A DNA stretch of 10,977 bases from JAWLBR01 sp041687495. Lineage in GTDB: Bacteria; Bacillota; Limnochordia; DTU087; JAAYGB01. Each line of letters begins with the position of its first letter. Positions within the stretch are counted from its first letter, which is position 1. A program made the translations under genes and the position numbers. A model generated the notes under the pieces. The model was not told where the DNA came from, searched no databases, and was given only the letters and a program-made list of their open reading frames with translations. Positions 1-6,780 of the stretch are shown piece by piece. Where the stretch lies: the NCBI GenBank assembly GCA_041687495.1, contig JAWLBR010000092.1, forward strand, positions 1 through 10,977. The letters are read 5' to 3'.

Positions 1-139
1 GTATCTAGCCATCGTTGTCCTCCTCTGAGTTTGTCCCTTGCGACTAACTATACTTTACTTCGAGCCTTACGACAACTAGCCTAACATAGAGGGCTGCATA
101 CAGCCCGTCGAAAGCCCATTTTCGGCTGAACTGTTTTGT

Positions 140-170
140 TTGCAGATGACGTAACGTTATGTAGTACAAT
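140..170 (+). promoter_or_regulatory. Candidate MerR-type autoregulated promoter
   Basis: A -35-like TTGCAG (140-145) and a -10-like TACAAT (165-170) are separated by 19 bp. Spacers of 19-20 bp are typical of promoters that MerR-family regulators activate by twisting the DNA. The spacer holds a near-perfect dyad centred on TAACGTTA (152-159), a plausible operator. Transcription would start at about 177, almost on the ATG at 180, so the message would be leaderless or nearly so. The assignment rests on motif spacing and on the adjacent MerR gene only. Confidence 0.45.
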
Positions 171-179
171 GCAGTTGAG

Positions 180-772
180 ATGAGAAGCATGGATGAGGGG
201 AAATACCAGGTTGGCCAGCTAGCCACCATGACTGGCTTAACAGTGCGAACCTTGCAGCACTATGACAACGTTGGTTTGCTACCTGCCTCGGGCAGAGATA
301 CTAGTGGACGCAAATTCTATGTGGAATCAGACGTCCGAAAGCTAGAGCAGATTGTTTTTTACAAGAATCTAGGATTCCCGTTGCGGGAAATTGCAGCCCA
401 GGTAGTCAATACGGCTCAGTTGTCAGAAATGGATGCAGTGCTGGCAAAGCAGTCCCACTCTTTGCAGACACAGGTGGAGTCAATTCATACCAGTCTAGCG
501 GCTATTGAGGGCTGCCGTGAGGTAATCAGGGTTGGTAAAGAGCCGCCCTGGCCTAGGGGCTGGCCAAACAATGGCAGGATATGGTTCAGTTGATGGTGCG
601 GGGGGACCGGCAATTGTTGGAGATGTACCTACAAGTGGATCAGACCCGGGGGGTTTGGCCCGAAGGGGCGCGACTGCTGATGGAAGCGGCTGATGACTTC
701 ATTGCAGCCAGCTGTGACATGTTTGAACGGACAGACAACGCAGGTGTAATGGAAATGGAAGGCGGTCGATGA
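180..772 (+). pseudogene. MerR-family transcriptional regulator, frameshifted
   Basis: This is a DNA-binding regulator of the MerR family. The N-terminus has the winged helix-turn-helix signature: VGQLATMTGLTVRTLQHYDN followed by GLLP at about residues 11-34, then the second half with YKNLGFPLREI. A helical linker and a C-terminal effector region follow. The reading frame breaks near 555-560, in a run of four G's. Restoring one base joins the first frame (180 to about 558) to the second (560-772), giving LAKQWQDMVQLMVRGD and a protein of about 197 residues. Without it the product ends at 593 after 137 residues, keeping the DNA-binding part. ATG 189 is an alternative start and neither has a good ribosome-binding site. 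The restored frame overlaps the hydrolase by ATGA at 769-772, so the two are an operon. The break could be real decay or a homopolymer sequencing error. Confidence 0.75.
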
Positions 773-1746
773 AAAAACCATTGTTAATCACTGGTGGGAT
801 CATGTTGGGAACTATTTTCTTGGGTGTCTTGGTGTTGCTCGTGCCTCGTGGGGGGCCACAGGTTGGTTCCTTTACCTCACCGGGGGCAAAGGCGGAATTT
901 CAGGAGGCCTATGATTTAGCGATGAGGGCACTGCCGGTGCCAGATAAGATGACGGATCTTGAGACGTCCTATGGCACTGTTCGGGTGTACTATTTCGCTA
1001 CAGCGGAAACTAGCTCCAAAGAACCGCTTTTGCTTCTGCCGGGTCGGTCTGCTTCTACTCCGATGTGGGAGTCAAACTTGGCGGGTCTGATGCAGGGGCG
1101 ACCGGTGTACTCCATTGACTTGTTAGGGGAGCCGGGATGAGCGTGCAGTCTAGACCGATTACCACTCAGGAGGAGCAGGCGCAATGGCTCCATGAGGTGA
1201 TTTCAGAGTTGCGTCTAGAACGAGTGCATATTGTCGGGGTGTCCATCGGGGGTTGGACGGCCATGAACTTGGCTAGATACTACCCAGAGGGACTCGCTTC
1301 GCTCAGTTTGCTTGATCCGGTATTTGTATTCGCCCCGATATCTCTGAAAATGGTTATGGCGTCGATTCCAGCCTCAATTCCAATTGTCCCCAAGTTTTTG
1401 CGGGAGAAGATGCTAAGTTATATCTCCGGCGGGGCAAAGGCCGATGATAGCGAGCCCATCGCCAAGCTGATCGAAGCGAGGATGCGCAACTTCAAACTCA
1501 AACTTTCCGCGCCAAGACAAAATCAGTCCCCAGGAACTGGCGGAAGTAGATATACCAATTTTGGCGTTGATGGCAGAAAACAGCACCATGCACGACTCGA
1601 GTAAAGCAGTGCAGGTAGGCAGAGAGCACGTGAAAAATATCGAGATCGAAAACTGGCCTAATGCATCGCATGCGCTTAACGGCGAGTACCCAGGGCAAGG
1701 GAACAAGAGGATTCTGGAGTTTGTCCAAAAACACAGTTGGGACTAG
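769..1746 (+). pseudogene. Alpha/beta-fold hydrolase, membrane-anchored, two frameshifts
   Basis: This was a serine hydrolase of the alpha/beta-fold family and is now split into three frames. The first piece (769-1140) has an N-terminal hydrophobic helix (about residues 6-26), then LLLLPGRSAS and YSIDLLGEPG, the usual beta-strand before the oxyanion and cap region. It stops at TGA 1138; one missing base near 1134-1136 would continue it as LLGEPGMSVQSRPITT in the second frame (from 1137). That frame carries the nucleophile elbow GVSIGG, with Ser at 1242-1244. After about 1521, in a run of four A's, one extra base moves the frame back, giving SPQELAEVDIPILALMAENS, a likely acid Asp (1594-1596) and the catalytic His in NASHAL (1669-1671). 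All three catalytic residues survive. ATG 1137 overlaps the stop of the first piece, so coupled re-initiation could make a second fragment. The substrate is unknown. Confidence 0.75.
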
Positions 1747-2122
1747 GCTGGCGGTGCAACAGCCCACGTTTCACGTTCATTACTTTACTGTAGCGCATGC
1801 CTTTTTTAGGCGAATCTAACCGAACGCCTGTCCATGCTGTATTCCTGCCAGTGGGGAGGAAACCGGGACTTATTAACGACAGTTGACAGCTGTTCACTGA
1901 TGCGAAGCTGCATGTGGTCTCAGCTGCCAAGAGAGGAAATCAGATGGTTGAACTGTAGAATAGGGGCGACAAACAATACAGCAGGCAACATAGATGGTGA
2001 AGGGAGGAACGCCAGACAGAGCATACTTGTCTCAAACTGCACCTGTCAAGGTTTCGGGCAGGAGCAACTCGCTTCGCAGGAGGCGTTACCTGGCGCAGAT
2101 ACCGAGGGAGGAGTCAAAGGCG
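1747..2122. other. Intergenic region upstream of ABC importer
   Basis: This gap of 376 bases holds no gene I can support. A weak 5-bp stem, GGCTG (1746-1750) with CAGCC (1760-1764), follows the broken hydrolase without a T-tract. A short GCCT/AGGC hairpin with a T loop lies near 1799-1812. TTGACA at about 1882-1887 resembles a -35 box but has no matching -10, and ACAGCTGT overlapping it is a perfect 8-bp palindrome. Open frames across the region lack family resemblance. The importer promoter must lie here but I cannot place it. Confidence 0.4.
2106..2113 (+). promoter_or_regulatory. Ribosome-binding site deciding the binding-protein start
   Basis: GGGAGGAG lies 9 nt before ATG 2123. It selects that start over an in-frame ATG at 1994, because only ATG 2123 puts the signal peptide at the N-terminus. 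Confidence 0.85.
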
Positions 2123-3373
2123 ATGAGAAAGGCTTTAGTGGTATTAGTTGCAATGCTCGTTTTGGTAAGTACGGCTTTTACAGCTAGTGCTGCCACAACC
2201 CTGGAGTTTCTTGAGGTTATGACCAGTCCAGAACGGACGGCTTTGCTCAAAAGCATGATCGCTGAGTACGAAGCACTGAATCCTGATATCAAAATCAACC
2301 TCATTTCGCCGCCCTATGAGCAGTCCGAGCAAAAGGCGACCTTGATGCTCAACACCAATCAAACCTTGGATATCATCGAGGTTCGCGACCTGTCGGCAAA
2401 GCAGTTTGTCAATAACGGTAAACTAACTGACCTTACCGAGTACTTGGAAGCGTGGACAGATGCCGAGCCCATGACTGCAGTAGCAAACGCTGCAGCTAGA
2501 ACAGTAGATAACACCCCTTACTTAATCCCGGCCAATATCTACATCAAGGCTCTCTTTGTCAGAAGAGACGTCTTACGGGAACATGGAATTCATGAGATCC
2601 CAACAACGCTAGAGGAACTGGTGGAAACCGCCATCAAGATTACGGATCCCAGCAAAAACCAGTACGGCTTTACCTGGAGAGGCAAGTCTAGTGAGATTAA
2701 GTTCTCTGATCTCTTCGCAGCTCCGTATGTTGAGGAGCTCAAGGATGCCGAGTTTGTCTACACCGACGGTGAACATCACTTCAGAGAGTCTGGATTCAAG
2801 GAAGGTATGGAACTGTACATTAAGCTGTTTAAGGAAGCCGTTCCCAACGATGGCATCAACTGGGGCTTCAACGAACAGATTAACGCCTTTGTCTCGGGAA
2901 CCACTCCTTTCTTGATCCAAGATCCTGACTCCATTCCGCTGCTGGACAAAATGCTGGGCCCAGACAAGTACGAGGTTCACCCCATCCCTGTCGGCCCCTA
3001 TGGGTTCAACTATATCGACTACGGGTTTGCTGGATTGGGTATCCCCAGCTACTCAAAGCATAAGGAAGAAGCCTGGGAGTTCATTAAGTGGATGTCCACC
3101 TCGGATAAAAACGGATACTACAACCAGCACTACGGACCACTACCGGTGCACACTGCAACCTTCGAAAACAACGAGCACTTCCAAGGCAAGCACTATGTTG
3201 CCTACAACTACGAAATGAACCATCCGGAGATCTTTGTTCCCATCCCCTACGATCTTTCCTCAGAGAAGTGGCCAGGTTGGGCCAAGATCCACGAAACAGA
3301 TATGCAAAGTGTCCTGTTAGGCAGAATGAGCCTAGAGCAGGCACTGGGGAAGTGGGCAAAATACTGGGACTAA
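2123..3373 (+). CDS. Carbohydrate ABC transporter substrate-binding protein
   Basis: This 416-residue protein is an extracellular solute-binding protein of family 1 (MalE/UgpB-like) that captures a sugar outside the cytoplasmic membrane and delivers it to the two permeases encoded next. Residues 1-23 form a signal peptide: MRK, a run of Leu/Val/Ala, then ASA before Ala24, a good signal peptidase I site. The mature part starts TTLEFLEVMTSPER and contains YEALNPDIKINLISPPYEQ, typical of the first lobe, and a conserved C-terminal hinge and helix region (AWEFIKWMSTSDKNGYY). Length fits the family. The protein contains no cysteine, so it cannot be a lipoprotein, which is unusual for a single-membrane Gram-positive. 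The sugar cannot be read from the sequence; no glycosidase or kinase is adjacent. Confidence 0.92.
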   Translation: MRKALVVLVAMLVLVSTAFTASAATTLEFLEVMTSPERTALLKSMIAEYEALNPDIKINLISPPYEQSEQKATLMLNTNQTLDIIEVRDLSAKQFVNNGKLTDLTEYLEAWTDAEPMTAVANAAARTVDNTPYLIPANIYIKALFVRRDVLREHGIHEIPTTLEELVETAIKITDPSKNQYGFTWRGKSSEIKFSDLFAAPYVEELKDAEFVYTDGEHHFRESGFKEGMELYIKLFKEAVPNDGINWGFNEQINAFVSGTTPFLIQDPDSIPLLDKMLGPDKYEVHPIPVGPYGFNYIDYGFAGLGIPSYSKHKEEAWEFIKWMSTSDKNGYYNQHYGPLPVHTATFENNEHFQGKHYVAYNYEMNHPEIFVPIPYDLSSEKWPGWAKIHETDMQSVLLGRMSLEQALGKWAKYWD

Positions 3374-3392
3374 CCGGCAGTAGATAAAGCCA

Positions 3393-3423
3393 GCGGTACA
3401 CGGTGCTAAGTGCCGTGTACCGC
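3393..3423 (+). promoter_or_regulatory. Intercistronic hairpin between binding protein and permease
   Basis: GCGGTACACGG (3393-3403) is a perfect 11-bp inverted repeat of CCGTGTACCGC (3413-3423). Two G-U pairs and one C-G pair can extend it inward to a 14-bp stem with a 3-nt loop. It starts 20 nt after the binding-protein stop and ends 11 nt before the permease ribosome-binding site. No T-tract follows, so it is unlikely to be a full terminator. Such hairpins in ABC importer operons commonly protect the binding-protein message from 3' decay and raise its level over the permeases. That role here is inferred. Confidence 0.8.
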
Positions 3424-3444
3424 CTGATCACACGAGGTGATGAT

Positions 3445-4332
3445 ATGCACGGATACAAACGCTATATGCTCTTTTCCATCCTCCCGGCCTTTGCGTTTCT
3501 AGCCCTATTTATCTACCTACCCATCACCCAAGGAGTCCTGATTTCTTTTCAAGGATACACTCTCTACGATATGAACAACGTAAAGTTTATCGGCCTAGAC
3601 AACTTCAAGGCGATCATTACCGACATCAATTTTCCCTTCATTCAGATCCTCTTCAACACAGCCATCTGGGTAGGGGTATCCCTACTCATGCAGTTTGTGT
3701 TGGGCTTTGTCCTGGCCTTACTGATGCGTAAACCCTTTAAGGGAAGAGGGATCTATTCCGCCCTGGTCTTCTATCCCTGGGCAATGTCTGGCTTTGCCAT
3801 TGGTCTGATCTGGGCGTGGTTATTCAACGGGCAGTTCGGCGTTATCAACGATATTCTGCTCCGCCTGGGGTTAATCAGTACACCCATTGGGTTTCTCTCC
3901 AACCCCAGCTATGCCATGATCTCGGTCTTAGTGGCAAACATCTGGTATGGGGTGCCCTTTTTTGCCATCATGCTGCTGGCCGCCTTGCAGTCGGTGCCAG
4001 CTGAGCTAATCGAAGCCGCCACCATCGACGGCGCCGGTTCGACCCGGCGGCTGTTCAGTATCATCATTCCATATATTAAGCCCACCATCGTCAGCACCAC
4101 CCTGCTGCGCACCATGTGGATCATGAACTTCCCCGATATTATCTACGGTATGACCAGTGGTGGACCAGCCAACAGCACCAACATCCTTTCCACTCAAATG
4201 ATCAACAAACTCCTCCAGTTCTACGATTACGGACAAGGTTCAGCCTTCGGTGTGGTCATCATGTCGCTCTTATTTGCCTTTGCTACCTTCTATCTAAAAC
4301 TCACCTCGACGAAGGAGTCTGATGCCGCGTGA
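3445..4332 (+). CDS. Carbohydrate ABC transporter permease, MalF/UgpA type
   Basis: This 295-residue integral membrane protein forms one half of the importer channel. It starts with a hydrophobic helix (YMLFSILPAFAFLALFIYLP) and has about six transmembrane segments. The cytoplasmic EAA loop reads EAATIDGAG (from residue 190) followed by FSIIIPYIKPT, the site that docks the ATPase. The start at ATG 3445 is chosen because GAGGTGA (3434-3440) lies just upstream. An earlier in-frame GTG at 3403 lies inside the intercistronic hairpin and lacks a ribosome-binding site. The gene follows the binding protein by 71 nt and overlaps the second permease by 4 nt, so the two permeases are translationally coupled. 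The family resembles the glycerol-3-phosphate and oligosaccharide importers; the substrate is not determined. Confidence 0.93.
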   Translation: MHGYKRYMLFSILPAFAFLALFIYLPITQGVLISFQGYTLYDMNNVKFIGLDNFKAIITDINFPFIQILFNTAIWVGVSLLMQFVLGFVLALLMRKPFKGRGIYSALVFYPWAMSGFAIGLIWAWLFNGQFGVINDILLRLGLISTPIGFLSNPSYAMISVLVANIWYGVPFFAIMLLAALQSVPAELIEAATIDGAGSTRRLFSIIIPYIKPTIVSTTLLRTMWIMNFPDIIYGMTSGGPANSTNILSTQMINKLLQFYDYGQGSAFGVVIMSLLFAFATFYLKLTSTKESDAA

Positions 4333-5156
4333 GGTCACTGTTGAAAGCCGGAAGGGCTCTGTTGTTAGCCGGTTTCCTAATTGCGGCATTGGGGCCGCTC
4401 TACTGGGTGATCGTCACTTCTTTCAAGGGCAGCCAAGAGGTATATACACTGCCAATTAGGTACTGGCCGGAAGGCTTGAGCTTGGAAAACTACAAGTATC
4501 TGTTTAGCATTAGTAGCTTCGATGTGTACACGAAAAACAGCCTTCTGGTCTCCCTAATTGCTGCCACCGGGGCGCTGTTGATCGCTATGCTTAGTGGCTA
4601 CGCCATTTCCAGATTCAAAAACGAAAAAACAAAGATGATTCTGCTTCTGGCAATGTACTTCACTCAGATTATTCCCACATATATGCTGATGGCTCCACTC
4701 TTTACCTCTCTGGCAAAGGTGGGCTTGACAGATAAGCTGTATGCCATGAGTTTGGTCTACATCGCGATGATGGTGGCTTTCTGCACCATCATGGCCAAAG
4801 GGTTTTTTGATCAAATCCCGGTAGCCCTAGAGGAAGCCGCTATGATCGATGGCTGCACTAGAATCCAGACGTTGTTCAAAGTGGTGATTCCGGTAACCTT
4901 ACCCGGGCTCGCAGCGATATTTAGCTTTGCTTTCATCAACACCTGGAACGAGCTGTTCTTAGCGGTGATGCTGCTCAGTTCTGACCGCAACATGACCGTC
5001 CCCGTTGCCCTCAACTCCTTCATTTCCAAGGCCGGAGTAAGCTGGAGCGTGCTTAGTGCAGGGATTGTGGTCTCACTACTTCCCACCATGATCATCTTTG
5101 CTTTTGCCCAAAAGTACATCATTTTGGGCTTGACCGAAGGAGCGGTCAAGGGGTGA
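4329..5156 (+). CDS. Carbohydrate ABC transporter permease, MalG/UgpE type
   Basis: This is the second channel subunit, 275 residues, with an N-terminal helix (LLLAGFLIAALGPLYWVIVTSFKG) and about six membrane segments. Its EAA loop is EAAMIDG (residues 169-175) followed by FKVVIPVTLPGL, the ATPase-docking motif. The C-terminal motif NTWNELFLAVMLL is typical of MalG-like subunits. Translation starts at GTG 4329, overlapping the upstream stop as GTGA; AAGGAG (4312-4317) lies 11 nt before it. An ATG at 4322 is in another frame. No ATP-binding subunit follows. In many Bacillota such importers share an MsmX/MsmK-type ATPase encoded elsewhere, which is the likely arrangement here. Confidence 0.93.
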   Translation: MRSLLKAGRALLLAGFLIAALGPLYWVIVTSFKGSQEVYTLPIRYWPEGLSLENYKYLFSISSFDVYTKNSLLVSLIAATGALLIAMLSGYAISRFKNEKTKMILLLAMYFTQIIPTYMLMAPLFTSLAKVGLTDKLYAMSLVYIAMMVAFCTIMAKGFFDQIPVALEEAAMIDGCTRIQTLFKVVIPVTLPGLAAIFSFAFINTWNELFLAVMLLSSDRNMTVPVALNSFISKAGVSWSVLSAGIVVSLLPTMIIFAFAQKYIILGLTEGAVKG

Positions 5157-5235
5157 TGGTGGGCGACACCGGCGGCAGAACGCCGTTCTAGAAAGCCATG
5201 GGCATCTTCCCCAACGGCAGATGAGTTAGCCATGT

Positions 5236-5273
5236 ACGGTCATGTTTACACAGACATGCACCTGGCCGTTTTT
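5236..5273 (+). terminator. Candidate terminator of the ABC importer operon
   Basis: ACGG (5236-5239) pairs with CCGT (5266-5269) and CATGT (5241-5245) pairs with ACATG (5254-5258), followed by five T's (5269-5273). The stem is interrupted by a 7-nt bulge on one side, so it is weaker than the terminators further on. It lies about 80 nt after the second permease. Confidence 0.4.
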
Positions 5274-5432
5274 GCGTGTAGGTGTGCTTCTGTTTCTGGG
5301 TCAACAACGCTAACACCATTGACTTCCGTGTTAACCACATCGTAACAAAACCGAGTCGTGCATTTGGATTTTTCCTGTGCTAAGCTACACAAGAGCGGTA
5401 GTCACCGGTGATCTTCTGGCTCAGTCTTGGGA

Positions 5433-5474
5433 TACAATGCTTTCGATACTGTGAGAATCGGCGCGCCTTTCTCA
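5433..5474 (+). promoter_or_regulatory. Candidate promoter and leader dyad of radical SAM gene
   Basis: TACAAT (5433-5438) could be a -10 box; no convincing -35 lies 17 bp upstream. Beginning about 14 nt after it, TGAGAA (5452-5457) and TTCTCA (5469-5474) flank the palindrome GGCGCGCC (5460-5467), forming an imperfect dyad. It ends 9 nt before the ribosome-binding site GAGAGG (5484-5489). It could be an operator or an RNA hairpin. Confidence 0.3.
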
Positions 5475-5496
5475 ATGGCTTACGAGAGGTGGAGGA

Positions 5497-6447
5497 ATGA
5501 AAGTGTACCTAGATGTGAAGAGGATTGAGTTCTTGGTGACCCTGAACTGCGCCGGGAAATGTAAGCATTGCCAGGCCAGTGGGATGCTCAACACCGGCGA
5601 CCACTTCAGTGTGGATGCGGAGAAGGCGTGTGAGGCCATCACCAAATTGGCCGAGATGTTTGATGTCGATTATGTATTGACCTTTGGTGGGGAACCTCTA
5701 TTGGCCTGGGAGACTGTATGTGCAATTCATCAGGCCGCCCACGCCAGTGGGATCGAAGACCGAGGAGTGATCACCAACGGATACTTCAGTAAGGATCTCG
5801 AGAGGATTGCTGAGGTGGCCCGTGGCCTGGCAGCATCCCCCATCAAGGGTATTCTGCTTTCTGTTGATGCTTTTCACCAGGAAACCATTCCAGTGGAACC
5901 GGTACATCGGTCTGCTGAAGAACTGCTCAAGGCAGGCATGCGAGATGTTTGTCTGCATCCGGCTTGGGTGGTCGAGGAAAGCCACGCTAATTCTTATAAC
6001 CAGCGCACTAAGCAAATTCTTGAGAGCTTTTCTGATCTAGACATTGGTATTTCCGAGGGCAACAACATCTTTCTGATGGGGAACGCAGCCAAGTTCTTGG
6101 CAGAGTACTACGACAAACCAACCCTGGATCTCTCACTCAGCTGTGGAAGGATGCCCTACACGGATCCGCTGGATGATATGAAGAGTATCTCCATTCTACC
6201 TAATGGGGATGTCAAAGTGTGCTGGTTTACCATCGGCAATATCTACGAAGAAGACATTGAGACCATTGTCACCCGCTACAATCCGTACGAGCACGAACTG
6301 ATGCGGATCATCGTCACCGAAGGTGTAGCTGGATTGCTAGAGTACGCCAACAGCATCGGGATGAGGATGAATCCTGAGCAGTACTATTCACCCTGCGGTC
6401 TTTGCGAGGCCGTGGGCAGGAGAATAATGGACAGGATGCATTCCTAG
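5497..6447 (+). CDS. Radical SAM protein with SPASM-like C-terminal cysteines
   Basis: This 316-residue enzyme binds a [4Fe-4S] cluster and S-adenosylmethionine. The cluster motif CxxxCxxC is at Cys18, Cys22 and Cys25, on the first beta-strand (EFLVTLNCAGKCKHC). GGEP at residues 64-67 is the SAM-amine motif, and ITNGY follows later in the barrel. The C-terminal part has ILPNGDVKVCWFTIGNIYEE, close to the SPASM/twitch pattern of peptide-modifying and sulfatase-maturing radical SAM enzymes, with Cys216, Cys242, Cys300 and Cys303 as possible ligands of an auxiliary cluster. The start is supported by GAGAGG 7 nt upstream. It is monocistronic between a long gap and a strong terminator. No obvious precursor peptide, sulfatase or partner enzyme is adjacent, so the substrate is unknown. 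Confidence 0.85.
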   Translation: MKVYLDVKRIEFLVTLNCAGKCKHCQASGMLNTGDHFSVDAEKACEAITKLAEMFDVDYVLTFGGEPLLAWETVCAIHQAAHASGIEDRGVITNGYFSKDLERIAEVARGLAASPIKGILLSVDAFHQETIPVEPVHRSAEELLKAGMRDVCLHPAWVVEESHANSYNQRTKQILESFSDLDIGISEGNNIFLMGNAAKFLAEYYDKPTLDLSLSCGRMPYTDPLDDMKSISILPNGDVKVCWFTIGNIYEEDIETIVTRYNPYEHELMRIIVTEGVAGLLEYANSIGMRMNPEQYYSPCGLCEAVGRRIMDRMHS

Positions 6448-6477
6448 TACCGATAAGGTCTTCGTTGCACGAACCCA

Positions 6478-6504
6478 AAGCCCGCCATAATGGCGGGCTT
6501 GTTT
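6478..6504 (+). terminator. Rho-independent terminator after radical SAM gene
   Basis: AAGCCCGCC (6478-6486) and GGCGGGCTT (6492-6500) form a perfect 9-bp stem with a 5-nt loop, followed by GTTT. It begins 31 nt after the radical SAM stop. The T-tract is short, but the stem is strong and the position is right. Confidence 0.8.
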
Positions 6505-6584
6505 ACATGTGCGGCACGCATGGCGACTAACGGGTACTTCATGGACGAGCGCCAGAATGCTGGACTTCTGCTCTGCCGCTTGTC

Positions 6585-6613
6585 TTGCGATCACGATAAG
6601 AACGTGGTATTGT
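6585..6613 (+). promoter_or_regulatory. Candidate promoter of the macrolide-efflux leader
   Basis: TTGCGA (6585-6590) and TATTGT (6608-6613) are separated by exactly 17 bp, each matching 4 of 6 consensus bases. The inferred start near 6620 would leave a short 5' end of about 18 nt before the leader peptide ATG at 6638, just enough to include its ribosome-binding site. A weak core promoter would suit a resistance gene controlled mainly by attenuation. Confidence 0.45.
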
Positions 6614-6637
6614 ATCTAGTGAGAGTGAGGGAGTATT

Positions 6638-6658
6638 ATGTACTTAGTATTCATGTAA
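6638..6658 (+). CDS. Leader peptide MYLVFM (MsrDL-like, antibiotic-sensing)
   Basis: A six-codon frame, ATG TAC TTA GTA TTC ATG TAA, encodes MYLVFM and is preceded by AGGGAG (6628-6633) 4 nt upstream. The leader peptide I recall for streptococcal msr(D), MsrDL, is MYLIFM. It stalls the ribosome when cladinose macrolides such as erythromycin occupy the exit tunnel, allowing transcription past an attenuator. The sequence here differs only by Val for Ile at position 4. It is followed by hairpins and by an MFS gene that resembles macrolide-efflux pumps, which is the expected context. The peptide is too short for gene finders and overlaps no other real gene. Drug-dependent stalling here is inferred from the resemblance. 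Confidence 0.75.
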   Translation: MYLVFM

Positions 6659-6670
6659 TAATTTTGCTTT

Positions 6671-6713
6671 TTAGGCACAGCCCTGTCACAGGGGTTTGTT
6701 TTGTTGTGCTTAA
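6671..6713 (+). promoter_or_regulatory. First leader hairpin of the efflux gene
   Basis: An outer stem pairs TTAGGCACA (6671-6679) with TGTGCTTAA (6705-6713), 9 bp with one G-U pair. Inside it CCCTG (6681-6685) and CAGGG (6689-6693) make a tight hairpin with a 3-nt loop followed by a T-rich stretch (GTTTGTTTTGTT). The outer stem begins 13 nt after the leader stop codon, within reach of a ribosome stalled at the end of MYLVFM. It may be an early attenuator or part of the switch. Confidence 0.6.
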
Positions 6714-6780
6714 AGGCATATTTTTACATGGGTAGATTTTTGCTGTCAGGATCTCCTTGTAAAATTGCGCCTTTCTGCAC

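Larger units (their letters stand above)
5157..5496. other. Intergenic region before the radical SAM gene
   Basis: These 340 bases separate the importer from the radical SAM gene. They contain a short CGGCG/CGCCG stem (5170-5185), a candidate terminator (5236-5273), a perfect 10-bp palindrome TCACCGGTGA (5402-5411), a -10-like TACAAT (5433-5438) without a good -35, and an imperfect 23-nt dyad (5452-5474). The only small plus-strand frame of note, 5232-5345 (37 codons), has no ribosome-binding site and overlaps the candidate terminator. I see no supported gene. Confidence 0.5.

Noticed and set aside
91..106. GGGCTG-CATA-CAGCCC hairpin near the left edge
   Set aside because: A perfect 6-bp stem, but no T-tract and no gene in view that it would serve; left unassigned.
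1994..2122. N-terminal extension of the binding protein from ATG 1994
   Set aside because: It would bury the signal peptide behind 43 basic, unconserved residues; ATG 2123 has the proper ribosome-binding site.
5232..5345. 37-codon plus-strand frame before the radical SAM gene, as a possible precursor peptide
   Set aside because: No ribosome-binding site, overlap with a candidate terminator, and no leader-core pattern; probably chance.
6557..6619. 20-codon Cys-containing frame (starts MLDFCSAACL) between terminator and efflux leader
   Set aside because: No ribosome-binding site and it overlaps the candidate promoter; probably chance.
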